Part shown: one piece after another, positions 8,936 through 17,039 of the stretch
Layout: each line of letters begins with the position of its first letter
Position numbering within the stretch: the stretch's first letter is position 1
Origin: Deltaproteobacteria bacterium HGW-Deltaproteobacteria-14
Lineage (GTDB): Bacteria; Myxococcota_A; UBA9042; PHBI01
Direction: 5' to 3'
DNA length: 36,660 bases
Assembly (NCBI GenBank): GCA_002841945.1
Contig: PHBI01000053.1
Span: forward strand, 1-36,660
Made by a program: the position numbers and the translations under genes
Notes under the pieces: generated by a model
What the model was told of the DNA's origin: nothing
What the model saw: only the letters and a program-made list of their open reading frames with translations
Databases searched by the model: none

Positions 8936-9667
8936 CTAGGGCGCGTCCAGCGCCTTGTACTGATAGTAGTAGTCCAGCACGGCGCGGACGTAGCTCTCGG
9001 CTGCCTCGCTCGGCATACCGCCCTTCTTCTGCACCGCGCCGCTGCCGGAGCAGTAGCTCGACAGGACCTTTACCATGTCGCCGCGGTGGCGGTTAGCGAG
9101 CAGGCGCAACAGGCGCGCCCCGCCGAGGATGTTCTGGCGCGGATCCCACGGGTCGCTCACGCCCATCTCGCGGCCGGTCACCGGCATGAGCTGCATCAGC
9201 CCCTGCGCGCCCACCGGGCTGATCGCGCGGTATTTGTAGTTGCTCTCGATCCGGATGATCGCCTTGATGAACGCCTCGGGGAGGTCGTACTGGCGCGCCG
9301 CCTCCTCGATATAGGGCCCGTAGAGCTCCTCGCGCCCCTCGCGCTGGGCCGGCTCATCGGCCATCCCGCCCGCGGGGGCCTGCGGCGGCGCGAAGCGCTC
9401 CGGCCGCGCGCCGTCGTCATCGCGCACGGCCGCGTCCGCCCCGCCCTGCCCTGCGGGGTCCCTCGGCGCCGGCTTGGTCGCCTTGGGCCACGGCTGGGAC
9501 GGGCTGAACAGCACGCAGCGCATCCCCTTCTTCTTGGTGTTCGAGAACACCGGCGCCGCGTTGGGCTGGTTGCGGTCGTAGCAGGCCCACGTCTCGGCCC
9601 GCGCCACGCCGGCGGTGACCGCGGGGAGCCCGAGGGCGAGGACCATCAGTAGGAGTAGCGCACGCAC
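8936..9667 (-). CDS. Exported lytic transglycosylase, SLT fold, with altered active-site motif
   Basis: Cuts the glycan strands of peptidoglycan between MurNAc and GlcNAc in the periplasm. I chose GTG at 9667 (243 residues) because it starts directly at a signal peptide (VRALLLLMVLALG, cleavage after ARA at ~24). The longer in-frame upstream extension is Arg/Ala-rich and looks untranslated. Residues 25-55 hold two or three Cys and a short DUF4124-like segment (weak). A Pro/Ala-rich linker spans 60-115. The SLT domain covers 118-235 with catalytic Glu141 in RIESNY and GLMQLMP at 156-162. The usual A-Y-N-A-G-P-G-A-V motif reads S-Y-C-S-G-S-G-A-V (204-212), so the conserved Asn is replaced by Cys. 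Function as a transglycosylase is likely but activity is not certain. Confidence 0.85.
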   Translation of the reverse strand: MRALLLLMVLALGLPAVTAGVARAETWACYDRNQPNAAPVFSNTKKKGMRCVLFSPSQPWPKATKPAPRDPAGQGGADAAVRDDDGARPERFAPPQAPAGGMADEPAQREGREELYGPYIEEAARQYDLPEAFIKAIIRIESNYKYRAISPVGAQGLMQLMPVTGREMGVSDPWDPRQNILGGARLLRLLANRHRGDMVKVLSSYCSGSGAVQKKGGMPSEAAESYVRAVLDYYYQYKALDAP

Positions 9668-9946
9668 CCCTCTCCGATGCCACGCGCGCCGGCCGAGCGC
9701 AAACCTCCGCGCCCGGCGCGCTGCGGTCGCGCGGCCGCAGCGACCCCTCCCGGCGCGGGCCATCGCAGGCGTCAGCGTGAGCGGCGACGGCGTGGACGGC
9801 GCGATCCCCGGCGCGACCCGCGGCGCGCGGCGATCGCGCCGACGCCGCGGTCGCGCACAACCCATCCCGGTCCGCCCTCGCGTCGTGGCAGGCTCTCACC
9901 CAGGGACGAGACGCTCCACCCCGCCCAGCTCGACGCCTATCGGCGG

Positions 9947-10099
9947 ATGACGCCGCAGCAGAAGCTCGAGCAGCCGCTCGCCATGCACTGGATGGCGCGC
10001 AAGCTCAAGGCCGACGACCTGCGCCGCCAGCCCCCGGAGTGGACCACCGAGGCCGTGGAGGCCCGCGTTCGGGAGATCTTCCTCCTTGCAACCACTTGA
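9947..10099 (+). CDS. Doubtful 50-residue frame resembling a small conserved hypothetical
   Basis: The peptide begins MTPQQKLEQPLAM and ends with a V-R-E-I-F-L-L-A-T-T tail. This looks like a family of ~60-90-residue helical bacterial proteins with an M-T-P-E-Q-K-L start and a W-x-x-E-x-V-x-x-x-V-R-E-I-F-L end that I recall only as uncharacterised. Resemblance appears to continue a few codons upstream of the ATG (L-D-A-Y-R-R), but no ATG, GTG or TTG exists in that stretch for 20 codons, and no Shine-Dalgarno is visible. It may be a real short gene, or one that has lost its 5' end. It lies 87 bases before nadB on the same strand. Confidence 0.35.
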   Translation: MTPQQKLEQPLAMHWMARKLKADDLRRQPPEWTTEAVEARVREIFLLATT

Positions 10100-10186
10100 G
10101 GGCGGCGATTCAACCGTGGCGCGCGCGACCGGCTCCGGCGGACAGAAACGTTGGCGACCGCCGGCCGCTGTGCGTAAATCGCGCCC

Positions 10187-11794
10187 ATGCGCTACTCATT
10201 CGACACCCTCGTCATCGGCAGCGGCATCGCCGGCCTCACCTACGCCCTCCGGATGGCCGAGCGCGGCTCGGTCGCGGTCCTGACCAAGCGCGCCCGCATC
10301 GAGACCAACACCCGCTGGGCGCAGGGCGGCATCGCCACCGTGATGGACCCGACGGACAGCTTCGACGCGCACGTCCGAGACACCCTCGTCGCCGGCGACC
10401 AGCTCCCCCACCCCGACATCGTCCGCATCTGCGTCGAGGAGGGCCCCGCGCGCATCGCCGAGCTCATCGCCCTCGGCGTCGAGTTCACCCACGACAAGGG
10501 CGACCCGAGCCGCCTCGACCTCACCCGCGAGGGGGGCCACAGCGCGCGCCGCGTCGTCCACGCCAAGGACACCACCGGCCTGTCGGTGCAGCTCGGCCTG
10601 ATCGCCGCCACGAAGGACCACCCGAACATCACGTTCTTCGAGGACCACCACGCGGTCGACCTCATCACCCGGCGCCGCCTCGGCATGCCCGGCGAGGACC
10701 GCTGCCTCGGCGCCTACGCCCTCGAGACCGACAACAACCAGGTCCACACCTTCCTCGGCAAGGCGGTGATGCTCGCCACGGGCGGCGCCGGCAAGGTCTA
10801 CGCCTACACCTCCAACCCCGACGTCGCGACCGGCGACGGCATCGCGATGGCCTGGCGCGCGGGCGTCCCCGTCGTGAACATGGAGTTCTACCAGTTCCAC
10901 CCCACCTGCCTCTACCACCCCAAGGCGAAGAACTTCCTCATCACCGAGGCCTGCCGCGGGGAGGGCGGGATCCTGCGCCGCGCCGACGGCACCGCCTTCA
11001 TGGAGGGCTACCACCCCATGAAGGACCTCGCCCCGCGCGACATCGTCGCCCGCGCCATCGACAACGAGATGAAGCGCACCGGCGAGGAGTGCATGTTCCT
11101 CGACATGACCCACCGCCCGGCGGCCTTCCTCGAGGACCACTTCCCCGGCGTCCACGCGCAGCTGCTCGAGTTCAACATCGACATGCGCACCGAGCCCATC
11201 CCCATCGTCCCCGCGGCGCACTACTGCTGCGGCGGCGTCCAGTCCGACGCCTGGGGGCAGACCGGCCTCGAGGGCCTGCTCGTCGCCGGCGAGACCGCCC
11301 ACACCGGCCTCCACGGCGCCAACCGCCTGGCGTCGAACTCGCTGCTCGAGGGGATGGTCTTCGGCCACCGCGCCGCCCAGGTCTCCGACGAGCTGCTCAA
11401 GAGCGCCCCCGCCAACCTCGACCCCGACGTCCCCGACTGGACCGTCGGCTTCGCCCACGACCCCGACGAGAAGGTCCTCATCGCCCACGCCTGGGACGAG
11501 CTGCGGCGCCTGATGTGGAACTACGTCGGCATCGTCCGCTCCAACAAGCGCCTGCTCCGCGCCAAGCACCGCGTCGAGGTGCTGAACAAGGAGATCAAGG
11601 ACGACTACTGGGACTTCACCCTGTCGCGCGACCTCATCGAGCTGCGCAACATCGCCCAGCTCGCCGAGCTCGTCGTCGAGTGCGCGCTGATCCGCAAGGA
11701 GAGCCGCGGCCTGCACTACACCGTCGACTACCCCGAGCGCGACGACGTGAACTGGCAGCGCGACACGGTGCTGCAGCGCGGCCGCCGCCGCTGA
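10187..11794 (+). CDS. nadB: L-aspartate oxidase
   Basis: FAD enzyme oxidising L-aspartate to iminoaspartate, the first step of de novo NAD synthesis; the product passes to quinolinate synthase NadA. 535 residues (E. coli NadB 540). Seen: dinucleotide-binding GSGIAG at 11-16, the T-N-T-R-W-A-Q-G-G-I-A flavin segment, H-S-A-R-R-V-V-H, the E-F-Y-Q-F-H-P-T and H-Y-C-C-G-G-V stretches, and the G-L-H-G-A-N-R-L-A-S-N-S-L-L-E-G segment. The C-terminal helical domain is present. Fumarate reductase/SdhA is the main look-alike, but the T-N-T-R-W-A-Q-G-G motif and length favour NadB. The ATG has no clear Shine-Dalgarno; the upstream sequence ends GTAAATCGCGCCC. nadA and nadC are not adjacent. A strong inverted repeat follows the stop. 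Confidence 0.95.
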   Translation: MRYSFDTLVIGSGIAGLTYALRMAERGSVAVLTKRARIETNTRWAQGGIATVMDPTDSFDAHVRDTLVAGDQLPHPDIVRICVEEGPARIAELIALGVEFTHDKGDPSRLDLTREGGHSARRVVHAKDTTGLSVQLGLIAATKDHPNITFFEDHHAVDLITRRRLGMPGEDRCLGAYALETDNNQVHTFLGKAVMLATGGAGKVYAYTSNPDVATGDGIAMAWRAGVPVVNMEFYQFHPTCLYHPKAKNFLITEACRGEGGILRRADGTAFMEGYHPMKDLAPRDIVARAIDNEMKRTGEECMFLDMTHRPAAFLEDHFPGVHAQLLEFNIDMRTEPIPIVPAAHYCCGGVQSDAWGQTGLEGLLVAGETAHTGLHGANRLASNSLLEGMVFGHRAAQVSDELLKSAPANLDPDVPDWTVGFAHDPDEKVLIAHAWDELRRLMWNYVGIVRSNKRLLRAKHRVEVLNKEIKDDYWDFTLSRDLIELRNIAQLAELVVECALIRKESRGLHYTVDYPERDDVNWQRDTVLQRGRRR

Positions 11795-11829
11795 CGATCG
11801 AATGCGCTCGCTTCGGGGCGCCTCGGTGC

Positions 11830-11899
11830 AACGCCTCACCCCTCCCACCGCGGAGCTCGCAAGCTCGCCCCGCGGCGGGAACCCTCGGGGTGAGGCGTT
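11830..11899. terminator. Long stem-loop after nadB (terminator or repeat element)
   Basis: Arms AACGCCTCACCCC (11830-11842) and GGGGTGAGGCGTT (11887-11899) are perfect 13-base complements. Inside, CCGCGG occurs on both sides and a GAGCT/AGCTC pair closes the centre. It starts 36 bases after the nadB stop. There is no T tract, so it may act as a Rho-aided terminator or RNA-end stabiliser, or be a palindromic intergenic repeat. Confidence 0.55.
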
Positions 11900-11906
11900 C
11901 CAACCA

Positions 11907-11960
11907 CCCCTGCGCTCGCTCTCCCCCGCCGCCTGCGGCGCGCCCCCGCTGGCGCAGGGG
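11907..11960. repeat. Second nested inverted repeat after nadB
   Basis: Outer arms CCCCTGCGC (11907-11915) and GCGCAGGGG (11952-11960) enclose an inner perfect hairpin CGCCGC / GCGGCG (11927-11932 / 11935-11940). It follows the first stem-loop by only 7 bases, so the two form a pair of neighbouring hairpins. Confidence 0.5.
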
Positions 11961-12360
11961 ATGCGTATAGGCTTCGCCGACGGGGTGCGCCCGCACGCCG
12001 CCTATGGAGTCGGCGTCGCTGGGCGAATTCGCTCGACGGACGTTCAGTGGAAATCTCGTCCCGCGAGGTGGAGACGCTCAGAGCGACCGTGGTGGCCCCT
12101 GCGCCACTCCCCACCGCCGTGATCCGGAAAGATCGATCGCGGCGGTGGGTGATGGCGGGGAGAACGCGCGCACAGGGCCGCCCCGAAGGCGCGCCCCCCC
12201 CCGTGTTCCGAAGGGGCATGGACGCGCGCGCCATGCCCGAGGTCACCGTGCGCGGGAGGGCGCGCGCGTGACGACCGGCGCCGGAGCCTCCCAGCGACTT
12301 TCCGTCCGGGGCCGGCGCGGCGCGTGGTATGGCCGCGTCAAACCCCGCTGGGAGCTCGTC

Positions 12361-12843
12361 TTGATCCGCTACCTCACCCTCGCTCTGCTGCTCGCCCTCC
12401 CGCTCGGATGCAGCAAGTCTGCCCCGGCGCCCGACCCCGCGCCCACGGCCAAGGGCGAGGCGAACGCGCCGGCCGCGGCGCCGAGCGGCAACCACGCCCG
12501 CCTGCAGGGGACGTGGACCCTCGACTTCGACGAGACCGTCGAGCTCGACCCCAAGATGAAGGAGCTCGTCGCGGGCGACCCGGCGACCGGCGCCCAGCTC
12601 AGGGCTGGGCTCGAGAAGACCGTCTTCACGGTCGGCCCGAGCGAGATCTCGTCCACCCCCAGCGACGACGGCTCAAAGGTCGGCTACACGGTGACCGAGG
12701 ACACCGGCGACACCCTCGAGGTGACCATGGAGGAGCCGGGCCGCCCCGCCTCCCAAGGCGTCTTCACCTTCGCCGACGACGACCACGTGACGATGCAGCA
12801 GGGCCCGGGCCCCGCCATCGCCCTCAAGCGCAAGACCCCGTAG
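12361..12843 (+). CDS. Small lipoprotein of unknown function
   Basis: 160 residues from TTG at 12361. GGGAG lies 7 bases before it, and the TTG directly begins a lipoprotein signal (MIRYLTLALLLALPLGC, lipobox LPLGC with Cys17), which is why I prefer it to the longer upstream frame. After the Cys comes a ~28-residue Pro/Ala linker. A ~110-residue domain follows with L-Q-G-T-W-T-L-D at its start and alternating strand-like segments (F-T-V-G, Y-T-V-T-E, L-E-V-T-M, V-F-T-F). This resembles lipocalin-like domains that begin Gly-x-Trp, but I cannot assign a family. It is presumably anchored in the inner or outer membrane. The gene converges on orn, 18 bases apart. Confidence 0.75.
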   Translation: MIRYLTLALLLALPLGCSKSAPAPDPAPTAKGEANAPAAAPSGNHARLQGTWTLDFDETVELDPKMKELVAGDPATGAQLRAGLEKTVFTVGPSEISSTPSDDGSKVGYTVTEDTGDTLEVTMEEPGRPASQGVFTFADDDHVTMQQGPGPAIALKRKTP

Positions 12844-12861
12844 GGGCTCCGAGCGGGGAGC

Positions 12862-13428
12862 TCAGAGCTCGATGTCGTTGCGGAACAGGTTGAGCCGGTA
12901 GAAGCGCAGCTCCTCGATGGACTCGCGGATGTCGTCGAGGGCGCGGTGGGTCGTGCGCTTCGGCGGCGGCTCGATCTCGTACCAGCGCCGCGCGAGCTCC
13001 TTGATCGTCGAGATGTCGATGTTGCGGTAGTGCAGGTGGGCGTCGAGCTTCGGCATGTAGCGCCGCAGAAAGCGCCGGTCCTGGCCGATGGAGTTGCCGC
13101 ACAGGGGCGACGCGCCGGGCTCGGTCCAGTCCGCGATGAACGCCAGGGTCATCGCCTCGGCCGTCGCCTCGGAGATGGTCGACAGGCGCACCTGCTCCAC
13201 GAGCCCGCTGGCCCCGTGCTGCTCGGTGTTCCAGCTGTCCATCGCGTCGAGCAGCGCGTCCTCCTGGTGGATGACGAGGCTCGGACCCTCGGCCAGGATG
13301 TTCAGCTCGCTGTCGGTGACGATGGTCGCGATCTCGAGCGGGCGACACTCCGCCGGGTCGAGACCGGACATCTCCATGTCCAGCCAGATGAGGTGATCGC
13401 CGCGTTGTTCGGGGGTGTACTTTCGCAT
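12862..13428 (-). CDS. orn: Oligoribonuclease
   Basis: 3'-to-5' exoribonuclease of the DEDDh class that clears 2-5-nt RNA fragments and linear pGpG. 188 residues from ATG at 13428 (E. coli 181). Seen: Exo I motif W-L-D-M-E-M (Asp17, Glu19), the S-I-G-Q-D Exo II segment with catalytic Asp, and Exo III H-R-A-L-D-D-I with catalytic His and Asp. A longer in-frame extension to 13677 overlaps dnaE and is rejected. The gene is divergent from dnaE with 64 bases between starts, and a TTGACA hexamer lies there in orn orientation. Confidence 0.95.
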   Translation of the reverse strand: MRKYTPEQRGDHLIWLDMEMSGLDPAECRPLEIATIVTDSELNILAEGPSLVIHQEDALLDAMDSWNTEQHGASGLVEQVRLSTISEATAEAMTLAFIADWTEPGASPLCGNSIGQDRRFLRRYMPKLDAHLHYRNIDISTIKELARRWYEIEPPPKRTTHRALDDIRESIEELRFYRLNLFRNDIEL

Positions 13429-13439
13429 GACTGGGCGGC

Positions 13440-13469
13440 AGGATGACGGCCCCGCGCCGCTTCTGTCAA
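13440..13469 (-). promoter_or_regulatory. Possible sigma-70 promoter of orn
   Basis: A perfect TTGACA (-35) lies at 13464-13469, with an 18-base spacer to a weak -10 CATCCT at 13440-13445, both on the minus strand. The predicted start of transcription is only a few bases before the orn ATG, implying a very short leader. Confidence 0.35.
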
Positions 13470-13492
13470 TCACCGCCGAGGGGCAACCGCGC

Positions 13493-16400
13493 ATGTCGTT
13501 CGTCCACCTGCACACGCACACCCAGTTCAGCATGCTGGACTCCACCGTGCGCATTGGCGACCTGGTCAAGCGCGCCGTCGACGACGGCGTCGGCGCCATC
13601 GCGATCACCGACCACAACAACCTCTTCGGCGCGGTCGAGTTCCTCAAGGCCGCCAAGAAGGGCGGGATCAAGCCCATCTACGGCGCCGAGGTGAACCTCA
13701 CCGCGGGCGACCGGCACGACGGAGAGATCCGCAAGACCTACACCATCGTCCTGCTGTGCCGCGATCTGACGGGCTACCGCAACCTCTGCTACCTGCTGTC
13801 GCGCGCCTACATGGACGCGCCCGCCAAGTCCCCCGGCCCGCGCATCGACCGCGCGCTGCTCGCCGAGCGCAAAGAGGGCCTCATCGCCCTGTCCGGCAGC
13901 CTGTCGGGCGAGATCCCGCAGGCGCTCTTGCGCGGCGACTACGACGAGGCCGCGACCCTCGCCCGCACCTACCAGGGGATGTTCGGCTCGGACGGCTTCT
14001 TCCTCGAGGTCATCAAGAACGGCATCAAGGAGCAGGACCGCGTCAACGAGGCCCTCGTGCGCCTGTCGGAGGAGCTCGAGATCCCGCTCGTCGCCGGCTC
14101 CGACGCCCACTACGCGAAGAAGGAGGACGCGGCCGCCCACGAGATCCTGATGTGCGTCCAGCTCGGCAAGTCCGTCGCCGACCAGGAGGGGCCGGCGCGC
14201 ATCACCGACGACCTCGACCTCGCCCCGGCCGCCGAGATGGTCGAGCGCTTCGCGGATCTGCCCGACGCCGTGGCCAACACGCTCACCATCGCCGCGCAGT
14301 GCAACGTCGAGATCCCGCTGGGCACGACGTTCCTGCCGACCTTCGAGGTCCCCGACGGCTTCACCTCGGAGAGCTACCTCGCCCACCTCGCCCAGGAGGG
14401 GCTCGCCCGCCGCGTCGCCGTCTCGCGCGGCCAGGGGCTCACGATCGACGACGACGAGTACGCCGCCCGCCTCGACTTCGAGCTCGGGATCATCAACCAG
14501 ATGGGCTTCCCGGGCTACTTCCTCATCGTCTGGGACTTCATCAACTACGCGAAACAAAACGGGGTCCCGGTCGGCCCCGGCCGCGGCTCCGGCGCCGGCT
14601 CGCTGGTCGCCTACAGCCTCGGCATCACCGACATCGACCCGCTGCGCTACAGCCTGCTGTTCGAGCGCTTCCTGAACCCCGAGCGCGTGTCGATGCCGGA
14701 CTTCGACATCGACTTCTGCATGAACAAGCGCGAGCGGGTCATCCAGTACGTCACGCAGAAGTACGGCGCCAACAACGTCGGCCAGATCATCACCTACGGC
14801 ACGATGAAGGCCAAGGCCGTCGTGCGCGACGTCGCGCGCGTGCTCGGCTTGACCTTCGCCGAGGCCGACCGCGCCGCCAAGCTCATCCCCGACGACCTCG
14901 GGATGACCCTCGAGAAGGCCTTCGAGACCGAGCCGCGCCTCAAGGAGCTCGTCAAGGAGGACGACCGCTACGCCCGGCTCTTCGAGTACGCCCGCACCCT
15001 CGAGGGCCTCAACCGCCAGCCGGGCATGCACGCCGCCGGCGTCGTCATCGGCGACAAGCCCCTGTGGGAGTACGTCCCGCTCTACGCCGTCCACACCGAC
15101 GACGGCGCCCTGACGCTCATCACCCAGTTCGCCAAGAACGAGGTCGAGGAGGCCGGCCTCGTCAAGTTCGACTTCCTCGGGCTCAAGACCCTGACGGTCG
15201 TCGACCACGCCCTGCGCCTCATCAACGCCAAGAAGAAGCGCGCCGGCGAGCCTCCGCTCGACATCATGCTCATCGACCTCGCCGACAAGCGGGTGTTCGA
15301 GAACATCATGCGCGGCGACACCACCGGCGTCTTCCAGCTCGAGTCCTCGGGCTTCAAGGATCTCCTGCGCCGCCTCAAGCCGGACTGCTTCGAGGACATC
15401 ATCGCCGCCGTGGCGCTCTACCGCCCGGGCCCGCTCCAGTCGGGCATGGTCGACAGCTTCATCCGGCGAAAGCACGGCGAGGAGGTCGTCACCTACCCGC
15501 ACCCGAACCTCGCGACCATCCTGAAAGAGACCTACGGCGTCATGGTCTACCAGGAGCAGGTCATGCAGTCGGCCAGCGCGCTCGCCGGCTTCAGCCTCGG
15601 CCAGGCCGACATCCTGCGGCGCGCGATGGGCAAGAAGAAGGCCTCGGAGATGGCCAAGCAGCGCGAGGTCTTCGCCAAGGGCTGCGCCGAGCGCGGGGTC
15701 CCCGAGGGCCAGGCGACCGACATCTTCGACACCATCGAGAAGTTCGCCGGCTACGGCTTCAACAAGTCCCACTCGGCCGCCTACGGGCTCATCACCTACC
15801 AGACCGCCTGGCTCAAGACCCACTACCCGGTCGAGTTCATGGCGGCGCTGCTGACCTCGGACGGCGACAACACCGACAAGGTCGTGCGCCTCATCGCCGA
15901 GACGCGCTCGATGGGCATCACCGTGCTGCCCCCGTCGGTCGCGCAGTCCGACAGCGACTTCACCACCGGCGACAACGCCATCCGCTTCGGCCTCGGCGCC
16001 GTCAAGGGGGTCGGCGGCGGCGCGGTCGAGGCCATCCTGCAGGCCCGCGACGAGGACGGGACCTTCACCGACCTCTACGACTTCTGCGAGCGCGTCGATC
16101 TCCGCCGCGTCAACCGCCGCGTGATGGAGGCGCTGGTGAAGTGCGGCGCCTTCGACGGCTTCGGCGACACCCGCATGAGCCTATGGACCGAGCTCGACCG
16201 CGCCATCGAGCGCGGCCAGACGGTGCAGCGCGACAAGGCGGCCGGCCAGTTCAGCCTGTTCGGCGCCCTCGAGCCGGCGACCCCGCCCCCCAAGCCCGCC
16301 CGCGACACCCTGGTGCTGCGCGAGGAGTGGCCCGACAAGCAGCGCCTCGGCTACGAGAAGGAGTGCCTCGGCTTCTACGTCTCGGGCCACCCCCTCGACC

Positions 16401-16987
16401 GCTACGTCCACGACATCCGCCGCCTCGGCGCGACGCCCATCGCGCGCCTCGGCGACATCGAGGACCGCCAGGAGGTCACCGTCGCCGCGGTCATCAGCGA
16501 TCTGCGCGAGCGCATCGCCAAGAGCGGCAACGGGCGCATGGCCTTCATCAACCTCGAGGACCTGACCGGCCGGGTCGAGCTGCTCGTCTTCACCAAGGCC
16601 TACCCGCTGTTCGAGCCCTACCTCCACGCCGACGAGCCGCTGCTCGTCACCGCTCGCGTCACCCGCGAGGGCGAGGGGGACGCCAAGCAGCTCAAGCTCC
16701 GCGCCGACAGCGTGGTGACCCTGCGCGAGGCCCGCGCGGACCGGACGTCCCGGGCGCGCCTGACGCTCCCCGCGGACGTGGTCGGCGGCGCCCACCTGAC
16801 CCACCTCGAGGAGCTGCTCGCCCCCGCAGGCGCGGGCGACACAGTTCCTGTCGATGTCGTCGTCCACGTCCCGGCCCAGGGCAAGGTCACCCTGCGCCTC
16901 GCCGCCACCTGGCGCATGGCGGTCGACGACGACGCCATCAGCCGCGTCGAGCGGGTCATCGGCAAGGGCAACGTCGCCTTCGTGTGA
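13493..16987 (+). CDS. dnaE: DNA polymerase III alpha subunit
   Basis: Catalytic subunit of the replicative polymerase. 1,164 residues from ATG at 13493 (E. coli DnaE 1,160). The start is set by the conserved N-terminus [10 protein letters not shown] and GAGGGG 9 bases upstream. Seen in order: the PHP domain beginning H-L-H-T-H-T-Q-F-S; the palm with G-R-G-S-G-A-G-S and P-D-F-D-I-D-F carrying catalytic aspartates at 403/405 (E. coli 401/403); fingers; tandem helix-hairpin-helix near V-K-G-V-G; internal clamp-binding motif QFSLF at 919-923 (E. coli 920-924); and an OB fold from about 970 (V-T-V-A-A-V-I, then M-A-F-I-N-L-E-D). This is DnaE1, not the shorter DnaE2 mutasome type, because the clamp motif is in place. 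It converges with the porin gene across a shared hairpin. Confidence 0.97.
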   Translation: MSFVHLHTHTQFSMLDSTVRIGDLVKRAVDDGVGAIAITDHNNLFGAVEFLKAAKKGGIKPIYGAEVNLTAGDRHDGEIRKTYTIVLLCRDLTGYRNLCYLLSRAYMDAPAKSPGPRIDRALLAERKEGLIALSGSLSGEIPQALLRGDYDEAATLARTYQGMFGSDGFFLEVIKNGIKEQDRVNEALVRLSEELEIPLVAGSDAHYAKKEDAAAHEILMCVQLGKSVADQEGPARITDDLDLAPAAEMVERFADLPDAVANTLTIAAQCNVEIPLGTTFLPTFEVPDGFTSESYLAHLAQEGLARRVAVSRGQGLTIDDDEYAARLDFELGIINQMGFPGYFLIVWDFINYAKQNGVPVGPGRGSGAGSLVAYSLGITDIDPLRYSLLFERFLNPERVSMPDFDIDFCMNKRERVIQYVTQKYGANNVGQIITYGTMKAKAVVRDVARVLGLTFAEADRAAKLIPDDLGMTLEKAFETEPRLKELVKEDDRYARLFEYARTLEGLNRQPGMHAAGVVIGDKPLWEYVPLYAVHTDDGALTLITQFAKNEVEEAGLVKFDFLGLKTLTVVDHALRLINAKKKRAGEPPLDIMLIDLADKRVFENIMRGDTTGVFQLESSGFKDLLRRLKPDCFEDIIAAVALYRPGPLQSGMVDSFIRRKHGEEVVTYPHPNLATILKETYGVMVYQEQVMQSASALAGFSLGQADILRRAMGKKKASEMAKQREVFAKGCAERGVPEGQATDIFDTIEKFAGYGFNKSHSAAYGLITYQTAWLKTHYPVEFMAALLTSDGDNTDKVVRLIAETRSMGITVLPPSVAQSDSDFTTGDNAIRFGLGAVKGVGGGAVEAILQARDEDGTFTDLYDFCERVDLRRVNRRVMEALVKCGAFDGFGDTRMSLWTELDRAIERGQTVQRDKAAGQFSLFGALEPATPPPKPARDTLVLREEWPDKQRLGYEKECLGFYVSGHPLDRYVHDIRRLGATPIARLGDIEDRQEVTVAAVISDLRERIAKSGNGRMAFINLEDLTGRVELLVFTKAYPLFEPYLHADEPLLVTARVTREGEGDAKQLKLRADSVVTLREARADRTSRARLTLPADVVGGAHLTHLEELLAPAGAGDTVPVDVVVHVPAQGKVTLRLAATWRMAVDDDAISRVERVIGKGNVAFV

Positions 16988-16991
16988 CGGC

Positions 16992-17025
16992 GAGGCCCCG
17001 AACCCTGGGGTGGATCCGGGGCCTC
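16992..17025. terminator. Bidirectional hairpin between dnaE and porin gene
   Basis: Arms GAGGCCCCG (16992-17000) and CGGGGCCTC (17017-17025) are perfect complements, 5 bases after the dnaE stop and 14 bases after the convergent porin stop. There is no T run on either side. The position between two convergent ends supports a terminator for both. Confidence 0.6.
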
Positions 17026-17039
17026 CGCCGCGCCGCGCC

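Larger units (their letters stand above)
11795..12360. other. 566-bp gap rich in inverted repeats, no gene seen
   Basis: No frame here has convincing coding character on either strand. Two large cruciform-type structures occupy 11830-11960 (entered separately). A third inverted repeat has arms 12110-12119 and 12140-12149 (CCCACCGCCG / CGGCGGTGGG), and a fourth has arms 12214-12221 and 12231-12238 (GGGCATGG / CCATGCCC). The 12001-12060 part is less GC-rich and may include the promoter of the downstream lipoprotein gene. Confidence 0.55.

Noticed and set aside
11836..12495. 219-codon minus-strand frame over the inverted-repeat gap
   Set aside because: Arg/Ala/Ser-rich, spans hairpins and the lipoprotein signal sequence on the other strand, with no motif or ribosome site.
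13466..15823. 785-codon frame antisense to dnaE
   Set aside because: Shadow of a definite dnaE; Leu/Val/Asp/Gly-rich with no recognisable motif.
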